Positions 22,254 through 30,133 of a DNA stretch of 32,300 nt are shown here, piece by piece. The notes beneath the pieces were generated by a model. The model saw nothing but the letters and a program-made list of their open reading frames with translations, was not told the DNA's origin and ran no database searches. The DNA comes from a virus. Position 1 is the stretch's first letter. Every line of letters starts with the position of its first letter. Position numbers and translations under genes: made by a program. The DNA is taken from the IMG/VR virus record IMGVR_UViG_3300030389_004514, positions 1-32,300 of that record. One strand, 5' to 3'.

Positions 22254-23251
22254 TATGGACGCTCCTTATTATTAACCATATAATCAAAAATATCAAATAA
22301 ATTTTGTGGTGTTGTTTCTCCATCCATCATTCTGTTAGGTGCAGATTGATATTGTCTATCGGGAACAAATGCTTTTGCTGTAGATACGGGGTTTGTTTCC
22401 AAATATAGATTACCCCATATGTCAGATGGTTCTTGTGGTGTATGTATTGGTATAAAGAATTGGTTTTTCAAAAACATACAAACAGTAGGGACACTCATAC
22501 GTGAAGCGATACCCCATTCCCAACTATTTGTTGTAATACATCCTATAGCATTTTTTAGCAGCGCTGTTGTTTCTTCAATACCCAAACCCATAAAATTCAT
22601 AAATGGTATGGTTTTGGCATAAAGCAAATGAGGAACATTCTGTAAGTCTTTTTCTAAACCCATGAAAACAGGAAGATACCTGTTATCAACTAATATCTTA
22701 CATAACTCTGCCCACTTCTCAGCAGACCAAAATCTCTTCTGTTCTAAGTCGTGATCAAAACCTTCAGCGTTTCCATCTGTTGTAAATGGTTTTATCAAAA
22801 CCGATCTTGACTTTACATAGGTGTCCCAATTTTCTATATTACTAGTATCAACATCAAACTTATAATCATAAGGGAATGCCAACGGATACTTATAAAAGGG
22901 TGGATCTTCATTTTGAAATATCTCTTTACAGAAAGACCAATCTTCGTATATGTCACCTCTTGGTGTTTTTACGTAGTTCTTATTAATAAATTCTTCCATC
23001 TTCTGATGTTGGTTATGATAGATGTAATTTTTTATAGTAGTTGCAGCATAACCTTGACGCTCTATCATTTCTTTTGACAACTTAGGTGACTTACCATACC
23101 CACCAAGCAAGAAAACAATTTTGTGGTTTGGGTATACTCTCTCAACACTTGGCAATCTTGCTAAGTGACTAGTAATATCTCCTATACCACAAAGCGCATG
23201 AATGAAAAATACTGGATCATTGCCTTTGATGGTTTCCAAGAAACTAATCAT
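22253..23251 (-). CDS. GT9/heptosyltransferase-like glycosyltransferase, 332 aa
   Basis: GT-B fold protein with FFIHALCGIGDITSHLARLP near the N-terminus, corresponding to the GxGDxxxxxP loop of ADP-heptose:LPS heptosyltransferases, and NAIGCITTNSWEWGIASRMS in the C-terminal part, corresponding to the donor-binding NDTGxxHxAxAxxxP region, but with the usual D and H replaced (TNSWEWGIA). Sugar transfer from a nucleotide-heptose is plausible, but the divergent donor site makes the substrate uncertain. Start ATG 23251 (MISFLETIKG), overlapping the stop of the epimerase gene by 8 bases with GAGG upstream; the longer frame reaching 23305 is unlikely. Confidence 0.68.
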   Translation of the reverse strand: MISFLETIKGNDPVFFIHALCGIGDITSHLARLPSVERVYPNHKIVFLLGGYGKSPKLSKEMIERQGYAATTIKNYIYHNQHQKMEEFINKNYVKTPRGDIYEDWSFCKEIFQNEDPPFYKYPLAFPYDYKFDVDTSNIENWDTYVKSRSVLIKPFTTDGNAEGFDHDLEQKRFWSAEKWAELCKILVDNRYLPVFMGLEKDLQNVPHLLYAKTIPFMNFMGLGIEETTALLKNAIGCITTNSWEWGIASRMSVPTVCMFLKNQFFIPIHTPQEPSDIWGNLYLETNPVSTAKAFVPDRQYQSAPNRMMDGETTPQNLFDIFDYMVNNKERP

Positions 23252-24290
23252 TATGAACCTCATTCCTATGCATTCTGTCGTATATTGCTGCACAAGTTTC
23301 AGCAATACCTTCTTCTATATTCGTCTGTGGCTTTCCTAAATACTTAATCATCAATCTATTATTACAACACCTCTTTTTCACCAAGTTGGGGTCATGTGAT
23401 TCGTAAGTTATTTCTGACTTTATGTTTGGAACTAACTTACCCATCTCAGCTAACATAACATCTAATAATTCCTTCACAGATGTCTCTACACCTGTGCCAA
23501 TGTTGATAAAGATGTTTCTACACTCGTCATTCTCACAGGCCGCCAGATTTGATCTGGCAACGTCTGTAGAGAAAATCATATCCATAGTTTGTGAACCATC
23601 ACCATAGATTGTAATGTCCTCACCCTTAGCAATAGAACGAATCCACTTTGGAACTATTTGTGTGTATACATTAGCAAGAGATTGTCGTGGACCATAGACA
23701 TTAAAATATCTAAGACCGACAATATTCAAACCCTCTTCCATAAAAGTGCGAGCAATAAACTCTGTAGCAATCTTAGTTGAGCCATACAGAAGTTTATCAC
23801 CATTCAATGGACAATCCTCATCTGTTGGTGTATATGCTGGTTGTCCAAAAACAGAAGCAGAAGATGAATAGATTACCTTCTTTACGTTATAGTCAACACA
23901 AAGTTGAAAAACAATACCAGCACCTAAAGTATTTGTTTTGATTGCCTTTATCGGGGCTTCTTTACTATCTAAGGTCAACATACTAGCACAATGAAAAACA
24001 TAATCTGGTCTATAGTCAGCAAAGGCGTTTCTCATCATCAGTTCATTATCAATACTGACTAGTATCTCTTTTATAAAAATGTCCTTTTCTTTTGCTAAAC
24101 CAAAAGATGTCCGAAGATTTTCAGTATTACCGTTATACATACTATCAACACAAACAATGTTGATATTATCTTTTTGTTTGCATAACTCTTCCACTATGTA
24201 ACTACCTATGTTACCATGTGAGCCAGTAACTAAATAGGTCAATCTATCTTTGGAGTATTTAACAGATGGATTAAGTGTATAGTCTACCAT
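23244..24290 (-). CDS. NAD-dependent nucleotide-sugar epimerase/dehydratase
   Basis: 348 aa extended SDR: GSHGNIG (23-29), VFHCASMLTLD, YSSSASVFGQP (140-151) with catalytic serine, and Y169/K173 (LLYGSTK). C-terminal IYGDGSQTMDMIFSTDVA and INIGTGVETSVKELL are those of UDP-glucose 4-epimerase-like enzymes. Within the family it resembles WbpP/GalE/TDP-sugar types, but substrate is not decidable. The sequence of the start site, ATG directly after the RmlC-like stop codon (TAA ATG on opposite ends of 24290/24291), shows an operon. Two SDR epimerases of different sequence in one cluster imply at least two modified sugars or two steps. Confidence 0.84.
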   Translation of the reverse strand: MVDYTLNPSVKYSKDRLTYLVTGSHGNIGSYIVEELCKQKDNINIVCVDSMYNGNTENLRTSFGLAKEKDIFIKEILVSIDNELMMRNAFADYRPDYVFHCASMLTLDSKEAPIKAIKTNTLGAGIVFQLCVDYNVKKVIYSSSASVFGQPAYTPTDEDCPLNGDKLLYGSTKIATEFIARTFMEEGLNIVGLRYFNVYGPRQSLANVYTQIVPKWIRSIAKGEDITIYGDGSQTMDMIFSTDVARSNLAACENDECRNIFINIGTGVETSVKELLDVMLAEMGKLVPNIKSEITYESHDPNLVKKRCCNNRLMIKYLGKPQTNIEEGIAETCAAIYDRMHRNEVHND

Positions 24291-24857
24291 TTACTTATCC
24301 ACTCTTTCCCACGGCCATAGAGCCATGTGTGGATCAAGTCTTTCTTCATCTGTCCCATCATACTTACTAGTGATGTGGTAAATCAAAATAGCTGGCTCAT
24401 TAGTATAGTTATGACAACCATGCCATAAACCAGTTGGAACAAACAACGGACCTTGACAAGCGTTTCTTTCAGTAAGATAGTGCCATTGTATTTGTGGGTC
24501 TTCTAAACTCCACTGACGGCGTAAAGCTGGTTTACTTTCCCAAATCTCACGCCAACTATCTACAGCCTCTTTTTGTACCTTATCTATATTAACAATCTCT
24601 TTATCAGAAAACTTAGATGCATCATAAGCTAAATTAGGTAGATTACACATACCAACCTTTAGACTTCCCTTGACTACTAGTTGATAATCAGCTTGTCTTC
24701 TATGTCTATGCCAAAGAGCAGTAGCGCCTGGCTCTATAACAGAAACATTAATATCTCCGCCGTTTTCTATCTCTGGAAAAATATCACAATACCTTTGACC
24801 TCTGTCATCTAAGTGATACCTACCACCATATCTCATTTCATCTGCTGGCTGACTCAT
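24291..24857 (-). CDS. RmlC-like cupin (sugar 3,5-epimerase-like)
   Basis: 188 aa beta-barrel protein. SVIEPGATALWHRHRRQADY (39-58) and QLVVKGSLKVGM resemble the RmlC/cupin core with histidines 50 and 52, and LFVPTGLWHGCHN (138-150) corresponds to the IPxGFAHGF motif of dTDP-4-dehydrorhamnose 3,5-epimerases; the ending YHITSKYDGTDEERLDP also matches RmlC. It should act on a keto-sugar nucleotide made by one of the SDR dehydratases. An isomerase of a related sugar (for example C3 epimerase of a GDP-heptose) is equally possible. It lies 3 bases after the methyltransferase gene and directly before the SDR gene. Confidence 0.74.
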   Translation of the reverse strand: MSQPADEMRYGGRYHLDDRGQRYCDIFPEIENGGDINVSVIEPGATALWHRHRRQADYQLVVKGSLKVGMCNLPNLAYDASKFSDKEIVNIDKVQKEAVDSWREIWESKPALRRQWSLEDPQIQWHYLTERNACQGPLFVPTGLWHGCHNYTNEPAILIYHITSKYDGTDEERLDPHMALWPWERVDK

Positions 24858-24860
24858 TAT

Positions 24861-25427
24861 TTACCCCTTATTAAAAAACCATTTTGTTGTCCAATAGCTA
24901 AACTCACCTTCACTATTGTTTGCCAATAAATTTTCACAAGCTGCTTTCACACCCGCATCACGATAGTCATCACCTGCAAGCAACCCACCACTTTTTATTT
25001 TTGGTAACCAACTTATTATATCATTTTCTACTGCTGATTGTGAATGGTCACCGTCAATCATAACAAACTCTAAACTTTCATCTTCATACAAAGTAGCACC
25101 ATCTATAGATGATGCCTTAATAGCCTTATAGTATTTTTCTACTGGCTTCATGTTTTTGGTAAAAGTATCAAACATATCAATGTCTTGAAGTTGTTTTACA
25201 TTTATGTGTTCTGAACTACCAAGCCAATGATCAATAATATCATAATGAATATTCTTTCCAGAATTAGCGATCTCTACCGCCATGTAGGAACTACTTTTAC
25301 CAAGTAAAGCTCCCACCTCTACAAAGTGGGAACCACTTGGAAACCGTTTGACAGCATCTCTCATAATACTAAAGTAGGTGTCATCACTATAGCCAAAAAT
25401 ATTATCGTGGAAGTGTTGTATACCCAT
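24861..25427 (-). CDS. Class I methyltransferase (Methyltransf_24-like)
   Basis: 188 aa. Motif I is FVEVGALLGKSSSYMAVEIA (35-54), and MIDGDHSQSAVENDIISWLP (123-142), with GGLLAGDDYRD after it, is the metal-binding and catalytic region seen in Methyltransf_24 O-methyltransferases. Likely target is a sugar of the glycan, given flanking HAD and RmlC-like genes. The ATG overlaps the HAD stop by one base (25427). A second, unrelated methyltransferase lies at 19849 and a third domain in the 807-aa protein, so the glycan is probably methylated more than once. Confidence 0.76.
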   Translation of the reverse strand: MGIQHFHDNIFGYSDDTYFSIMRDAVKRFPSGSHFVEVGALLGKSSSYMAVEIANSGKNIHYDIIDHWLGSSEHINVKQLQDIDMFDTFTKNMKPVEKYYKAIKASSIDGATLYEDESLEFVMIDGDHSQSAVENDIISWLPKIKSGGLLAGDDYRDAGVKAACENLLANNSEGEFSYWTTKWFFNKG

Positions 25428-25870
25428 TATTCTTCTCTGGGCGTGTAATCTTTTGGATTTATGTTCAACTGATCTAAAATTTCTCTAGCATATGGAAAGA
25501 GTGGATCAAATACTTGAACACCATCAGTATGTTCTTTTGTCTTTACCTTCTCAAGTGCCTTCTCTTCATTTTCCAACCATTCATTTGCATTGATAGCTTT
25601 ATCATCAACAAAGTAATCAACACCGCCGGGCTTTAGGCCAACAATCAACTGATCATAAGGAATACCAAAGTAGTCTAACTGTTTTGCAGTAAAATCTCTC
25701 CAATCAGTTTTTGAAGAAGCACCACGAGCAGTCATTATAATAATGTGGTCACCTCTCTCTTTGTATGCTCTAACCTTAGCAATCGCTTTTGGAATAGGTG
25801 TAGAATTTTTATAATTACTACCACTAGTTTTTACCAGAGTGTTATCTAAGTCAAACAGCCATCTTATCAT
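25427..25870 (-). CDS. HAD-superfamily phosphatase, 147 aa
   Basis: Small HAD hydrolase: motif I FDLDNTLV with D7 and D9, motif II IIMTARGASS with T47, lysine K80 (GLKPGGVDYFV) and motif IV DD at 89-90 followed by KAINANEW. No large cap domain, as in capsular-polysaccharide phosphatases and GmhB-like enzymes. In a heptose pathway the missing step after HddA is removal of the C7 phosphate by GmhB; this protein could supply it, but true GmhB is about 180-190 aa and has CxHxC zinc residues that are not seen here. It overlaps the RmlD-like gene by 4 bases. Confidence 0.78.
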   Translation of the reverse strand: MIRWLFDLDNTLVKTSGSNYKNSTPIPKAIAKVRAYKERGDHIIIMTARGASSKTDWRDFTAKQLDYFGIPYDQLIVGLKPGGVDYFVDDKAINANEWLENEEKALEKVKTKEHTDGVQVFDPLFPYAREILDQLNINPKDYTPREE

Positions 25871-26787
25871 TCTATTCTTCCCATCTCTCTTAGGTATTTT
25901 TGTATGTCTTCTTCGTAAGTAGGTATTTTTTCATTTCTCTCACCAAACGCTCTTTCAAACTTAGTTGGATTTAGTGGTGTCCACTTTGGTCTTGCAAGGT
26001 TGGTGTAAAAATCATCTGTTTTAATCTTTTTTATAGCATCTTCTTGACCAATGTATTTAGCCATTATTCTGGCAGCGTCATACCAAGTATGATTACCCTT
26101 GTTTACAAAGTGATAGTTACCATAGGCATTTTCGCCTTCTTTTCTTATCATCATTTCTAACCATCGTGCAGCAGTTGGTGTATAGGTAAGGTTTATTACT
26201 TGATCTGCTACAACTTCAACATAACCATTCTTTTCTAAGGCAGTTAAAATAATACTTGGAAAACACCTACCGTTTTTTGCTCTGCTACCTTGTTTAGAAA
26301 ACAAACCCGATACTCTAACATTGAAATACTTCTTAGCTGTTGTTGATACTACCTTTTCACCAGCATACTTCAGAATACCGTATAGATTGACGGGATCGGG
26401 TGAATCCATTTCATTATAGTGTTCCAAACCATCAAAACCTGCTCTTGGCATTTGTTTTCCACTAAACACGTAGTTGGTTGAGAAATTTATCAATGTTGTA
26501 TCATATTCATTACAAAGATTTGAAATGTAGTGTAACGAAGTAATGTTGACATCAGCAGCAAGACTTGGGTTAGAGTTTATTTCTTCAACAACATGATAAC
26601 TTGCACCTTGTATCCAAACATCTGGCTTAACATCTTTAAAAACTTTTTCCAAAGCGTCCTTATCTGTAACATCTAAGGACTCTCTATCAAAATCAAACAC
26701 ACGATAACTGAGTGAAAACTCTCTTAGTCTTTCTATTATGTCTGTTGCCAGTTGACCCTTAGAGCCTGTTACAACAATTTTTTTCAT
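25867..26787 (-). CDS. RmlD-like NAD(P)-dependent deoxysugar reductase
   Basis: 306 aa extended SDR of the dTDP-4-dehydrorhamnose reductase type: GSKGQLATD (8-16), the VTDKDALEKVFKDVKPDVWI stretch, INFSTNYVFSGKQ (101-113) and Y136/K140 (LYGILKYAGEK). RmlD-type enzymes reduce the 4-keto group of a deoxysugar nucleotide. With the RmlC-like cupin and the SDR genes it forms a set able to convert a 4,6-dehydratase product to a 6-deoxy sugar. The C-terminal part (RPKWTPLNPTKFERAFGER) is also RmlD-like. It overlaps the DUF4254-like gene by 4 bases at its start. Confidence 0.85.
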   Translation of the reverse strand: MKKIVVTGSKGQLATDIIERLREFSLSYRVFDFDRESLDVTDKDALEKVFKDVKPDVWIQGASYHVVEEINSNPSLAADVNITSLHYISNLCNEYDTTLINFSTNYVFSGKQMPRAGFDGLEHYNEMDSPDPVNLYGILKYAGEKVVSTTAKKYFNVRVSGLFSKQGSRAKNGRCFPSIILTALEKNGYVEVVADQVINLTYTPTAARWLEMMIRKEGENAYGNYHFVNKGNHTWYDAARIMAKYIGQEDAIKKIKTDDFYTNLARPKWTPLNPTKFERAFGERNEKIPTYEEDIQKYLREMGRIE

Positions 26788-27218
26788 AGAGAACCGTCTG
26801 CCATCTTCAAAGAGTGATTAATTACCTCGTCTATTCTCTCAACTAAATCATTTCGTTGTTTATTGGTCACACTTACCTTATCTGCCGCCTGAAGTCTACT
26901 TTTATCAGTGTTTCTTTTATCTCTACGAATATCTTCTAAATCCCATAATTCACAATGTCTAAGATATAAAGAATAAATTAACTCTATCAAATTATCAGAA
27001 TTGGGTTTATCAACATTCTTATCATATTGCTTATGTTTGGCAAAAATGCCTGGCTTCTTACCAGCCTTAGTGTCAATTATAGATTCAGCAATAGAGTTTA
27101 ACAACCACCCATTCTGTTGTTTTAAGTTTGTCTCAACAGCAGTAGATAGGTTGTGTATTAGTTTGTGTCTTCTTACTTCATTGATAATAAGAGTGTCTAA
27201 GTAATATCCAAAGGTCAT
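26784..27218 (-). CDS. DUF4254-like protein, 144 aa
   Basis: The C-terminal half shows the DUF4254 pattern: LRHCELWDLEDIRRDKR (86-102 region), then KVSVTNKQRNDLVERIDEV, which corresponds to the family core HxxNxxLWxxED...RxxVxxxxIDxxNQxRND. DUF4254 proteins occur in bacterial surface-sugar gene clusters near GT9 heptosyltransferases; their activity is not known to me. The N-terminal half (YYLDTLIINEVRRHKL) is helical. It lies directly after the GT2-like/GT9/methyltransferase gene (4-base overlap), which repeats the typical bacterial neighbourhood. Confidence 0.72.
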   Translation of the reverse strand: MTFGYYLDTLIINEVRRHKLIHNLSTAVETNLKQQNGWLLNSIAESIIDTKAGKKPGIFAKHKQYDKNVDKPNSDNLIELIYSLYLRHCELWDLEDIRRDKRNTDKSRLQAADKVSVTNKQRNDLVERIDEVINHSLKMADGSL

Positions 27219-29638
27219 GCTGTTTTCCTCAGTTTTAGAAAGTCCATTTCGGTTCTTTGTTCATCAACCCACATTCCATAATCTTCAAATGTGAAACCGA
27301 CTTTTGTTAGCGTATTAGTCAAACCTTGTCTACTGTATAGTGTAATTATTTCACCGTTACCAATCGCTGGCCATCCTCTTGGATCATACTTGAAACTATC
27401 GTTTTCAATACTGATGTTGTTGAGATATGCAACTCCATCATTTTTGAGAGCTTTATATACATTTTCCAAAAGTTTTTCTGGTCTGCTAACGTATGGTAAA
27501 ATATCACTGAGCAAAATTACATCATATTCGTTTTCGCCAAGGTCTTTAGTGACATCTCTTATTATAATATTATCAGCAATGTTTTTATACTTATCTTTCC
27601 CGTTTTCAACAGAAAATCTATTTATGTCGTAACCCTTGACATTTTTGTATCCGTTACTATCCAAACCGTTAATAAAGATACCCATATTACAACCAACATC
27701 AAGTATACTAGCATCTTTATCAAAACCATCTTCTTTTATCTGCTTGAATACAGGTTCAAAATTATTCTTCCATAGATTAGATGCTTCTTCAGAATAGATT
27801 TGTGAAATATTCAATCTTTGATCGGGGTGATAAAAAGGTCTTTCTCTGTGATGTGAACCATTTTCATCCTTGTAATAAATAAAGCCTGGCGCTATGTCTC
27901 TTTTTACCAAAGTGCCACCAATATTCAATGCGTAACTACTACCATTGTAAGATGAAAACAATTTGTCTATCGCATTCTTTACATCAACAGCGTCAATAGA
28001 ACTTAGACCACTTGATGGGTCTTCTTCAAAAACGGGAACAAATGTAATACCCTGTTCTGCCATACTAAAAAATGTTCTATGTTTTACTCCGTAACCACCG
28101 TTTGTCTTGTTCTCTACGTATATAATCTTATCACGGTTGGGATTACTTAGATATGTAAGAGCAGCCCCATTAATAGAAACACAAGGTTTATTCAAACCAC
28201 GGGCAATGTGCATCGGGCCGTTGTCAGCACCAATATAAAACTCACAATGTGTAAGTAAGTTGACCAACTCACCGAGTGAACAACCACGATACTTAGTTTC
28301 ACTTTCTTCTGTGTACTGAAAGCCTGGCTCAAACACTTTATAACCCATAGACTTTACATACCTAACTACTTCAGCATACTTATCCATATCCCAAGACTTG
28401 CCAGGCCAACCACTACCATCAGCGACAACAACAACATACTTATCATCTACAAGTCTTTCACTTTCACTTACTAGTTCAACGTGTTTATCTTCTTGACTAT
28501 CAAACTCTACACCAGCAACTTTAGCATAGGCATCAATAAACTGACAGTTGTTTCTACTCTCGTATGATAGGTCTAAATCTATCTTTACTTGTTCGGATGC
28601 ATTTTCGCCCAAGTAATCTTTTACTAGTTCATTACCGTCTATCAGTTCTGTCTTATCTGGCTTGTTTTTGAAAAACTCAACTATCTCTGGTTTTGCTGTA
28701 TACAGAGTTATTGGGACATTGGGATATTTTTCTTTTAGTTTTCTAATAATAGGTTCTACCAAGACAACATCACCCATACCCATAGTTCTCTTGATGGCAA
28801 TACTACTTATATCTTCTGTATCTTGAACGACCTTGAGAATATTTTCTGAGAACTCTCTCAAATAAAAGTTGCCAACAATAGTGGGAAAAGACCTAATAAC
28901 CTCAAGGCCCTCTTCTGTTTCAACAACGTCTTCTTCAATCTCTGTTTTAACGGGTGTGCCTACCTGTTGATATAGTTCTTCAAGGTTTCCTTGTGGTGCT
29001 TGATTTCCACCAGCGTTGAGCCATTGAATAACTGTTATTTCTGGAGGTATAGTTCCACGATGTTTTGCTTGAATCCACTGCTTGACAGAATACCCAGCAT
29101 AAAACAAAGGCACACCATCTTTTTCAGTGATACATTGTGACCAATCGGTTTCAACTTCTTTGGCATGACATACTTCATCCAAAACAATCTGATCTGGTTT
29201 TGGTGGATTGTCAATACGAAAACTTAAAGTATTGAAAGGTGAATCAGGCTGTTCTACATTTCTATTTTCTGTATGAGATAAAGCCCACTTAGTACCCTTG
29301 TCTGAATTGAATCCATCAAGGTGAACAGTAATGTGGCGAGGATACCACAAAACATTGTTACAACTTTTATAGAAGATTACTTCACCTTCTGCTAAATCGG
29401 TAAGTTCCTTAAGAAAGTTAGATGATGGTTCGTGGAAAACCCAGCGTGTATCTAACTTAAGTTCAGCAAACTTTGCTTGAATATCTTTTGTTTCATCGGC
29501 ATTTCTAAATGTAGAAACTATAACATCTAAATTCTTATGTGTTCCCTCTAATACATTCTTGTATACATTTAGAAGTTCATCATCACCGTTGTTCTCTCCA
29601 ACGATAATAACAGAGACAAGCGTGTCCTTAGTGTACAT
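27215..29638 (-). CDS. Three-domain protein: GT-A-like, GT9 heptosyltransferase, SAM methyltransferase
   Basis: 807 aa. Residues 1-about 210 look like a family 2 transferase (DTLVSVIIVGENNGDDELLN, LDVIVSTFRN, GEVIFYKSCNNV where the DxD is missing, so it may be inactive). Residues 279-560 are a GT9 domain: AIKRTMGMGDVVLVEPI (281-297), ADGSGWPGKSWDMDKYAEVV (406-425) and IGADNGPMHIARGLNKP (469-485), the donor-binding motif with D472 and H477. Residues about 640-807 are a class I methyltransferase with SILDVGCNMG (644-653), YDVILLSDIL and a C-terminal strand. One chain could transfer a heptose and methylate it. The linker (230-275) is acidic. No signal peptide. ATG 29638. Confidence 0.86.
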   Translation of the reverse strand: MYTKDTLVSVIIVGENNGDDELLNVYKNVLEGTHKNLDVIVSTFRNADETKDIQAKFAELKLDTRWVFHEPSSNFLKELTDLAEGEVIFYKSCNNVLWYPRHITVHLDGFNSDKGTKWALSHTENRNVEQPDSPFNTLSFRIDNPPKPDQIVLDEVCHAKEVETDWSQCITEKDGVPLFYAGYSVKQWIQAKHRGTIPPEITVIQWLNAGGNQAPQGNLEELYQQVGTPVKTEIEEDVVETEEGLEVIRSFPTIVGNFYLREFSENILKVVQDTEDISSIAIKRTMGMGDVVLVEPIIRKLKEKYPNVPITLYTAKPEIVEFFKNKPDKTELIDGNELVKDYLGENASEQVKIDLDLSYESRNNCQFIDAYAKVAGVEFDSQEDKHVELVSESERLVDDKYVVVVADGSGWPGKSWDMDKYAEVVRYVKSMGYKVFEPGFQYTEESETKYRGCSLGELVNLLTHCEFYIGADNGPMHIARGLNKPCVSINGAALTYLSNPNRDKIIYVENKTNGGYGVKHRTFFSMAEQGITFVPVFEEDPSSGLSSIDAVDVKNAIDKLFSSYNGSSYALNIGGTLVKRDIAPGFIYYKDENGSHHRERPFYHPDQRLNISQIYSEEASNLWKNNFEPVFKQIKEDGFDKDASILDVGCNMGIFINGLDSNGYKNVKGYDINRFSVENGKDKYKNIADNIIIRDVTKDLGENEYDVILLSDILPYVSRPEKLLENVYKALKNDGVAYLNNISIENDSFKYDPRGWPAIGNGEIITLYSRQGLTNTLTKVGFTFEDYGMWVDEQRTEMDFLKLRKTA

Positions 29639-29665
29639 AAATAACCTTTCATTTTACAAAACCTT

Positions 29666-30091
29666 TTAGTCAACATTGACCACACTGATTAGCCTTGTGT
29701 TAATCTTTCTTAAAACATTTGTGCCATCATCTTCTTTATACGTAACCAAAACGGTGTTCTTATAGTCTTCCCAATCTACAGAAAACTTTTCATCTAATTC
29801 ACCGTTGTTCTGACTACGAATAACTTCGTTGAGAGCATTTAGTGTGTAAAGGGAGTTGATGTCTTTTTTGCGATGTAAAGAAATAGTGTTCTTTACGATA
29901 TTGCTAAAAAGTGTATCTCCCTTCACAATGTTGTAAGTAAGAATCTTTTTAAACTTATCAGATTCGTCTTGTAAAACAAAAATCTTATTTCCCACTAACT
30001 CAAAATTATCCATGATAAGGTCGATAGTGGTTCTAACATTTCTGGCCTTACAAAACGTAGCTAATAGCAATGTGTCTTTTATATAGTCCAT
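29666..30091 (-). CDS. Conserved phage protein of unknown function, 141 aa
   Basis: I do not assign a function. The sequence (MDYIKDTLLLATFCKARNVR and on) reads like a family I associate with marine phage genomes, with a middle part ISLHRKKDINSLYTLNALNEV and a C-terminal beta-rich part (WEDYKNTVLVTYKEDDGTNV). It looks cytoplasmic, with no membrane segment or cysteine motif. It stands between the large unknown protein (30134-32300) and the glycan island with gaps of 42 and 27 bases, so it could be the first or last gene of either unit. Confidence 0.72.
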   Translation of the reverse strand: MDYIKDTLLLATFCKARNVRTTIDLIMDNFELVGNKIFVLQDESDKFKKILTYNIVKGDTLFSNIVKNTISLHRKKDINSLYTLNALNEVIRSQNNGELDEKFSVDWEDYKNTVLVTYKEDDGTNVLRKINTRLISVVNVD

Positions 30092-30133
30092 TGTTGAACC
30101 TTTCTATCTATTATAATAAAAATGAGTATTTTA
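30092..30133 (-). promoter_or_regulatory. Possible weak promoter before the 141-aa gene
   Basis: The minus strand holds TATAAT about 20 bases before the ATG at 30091 but no TTGACA-like -35 box at 16-18 bases (only TTTAGT). It overlaps a GAAAGG ribosome site region. This might be an extended or activator-dependent promoter, or chance in AT-rich DNA. Confidence 0.3.

Noticed and set aside
25427-25870. Calling the HAD protein GmhB
   Set aside because: It is shorter than GmhB and lacks the CxHxC zinc residues; only a general HAD phosphatase call is justified.
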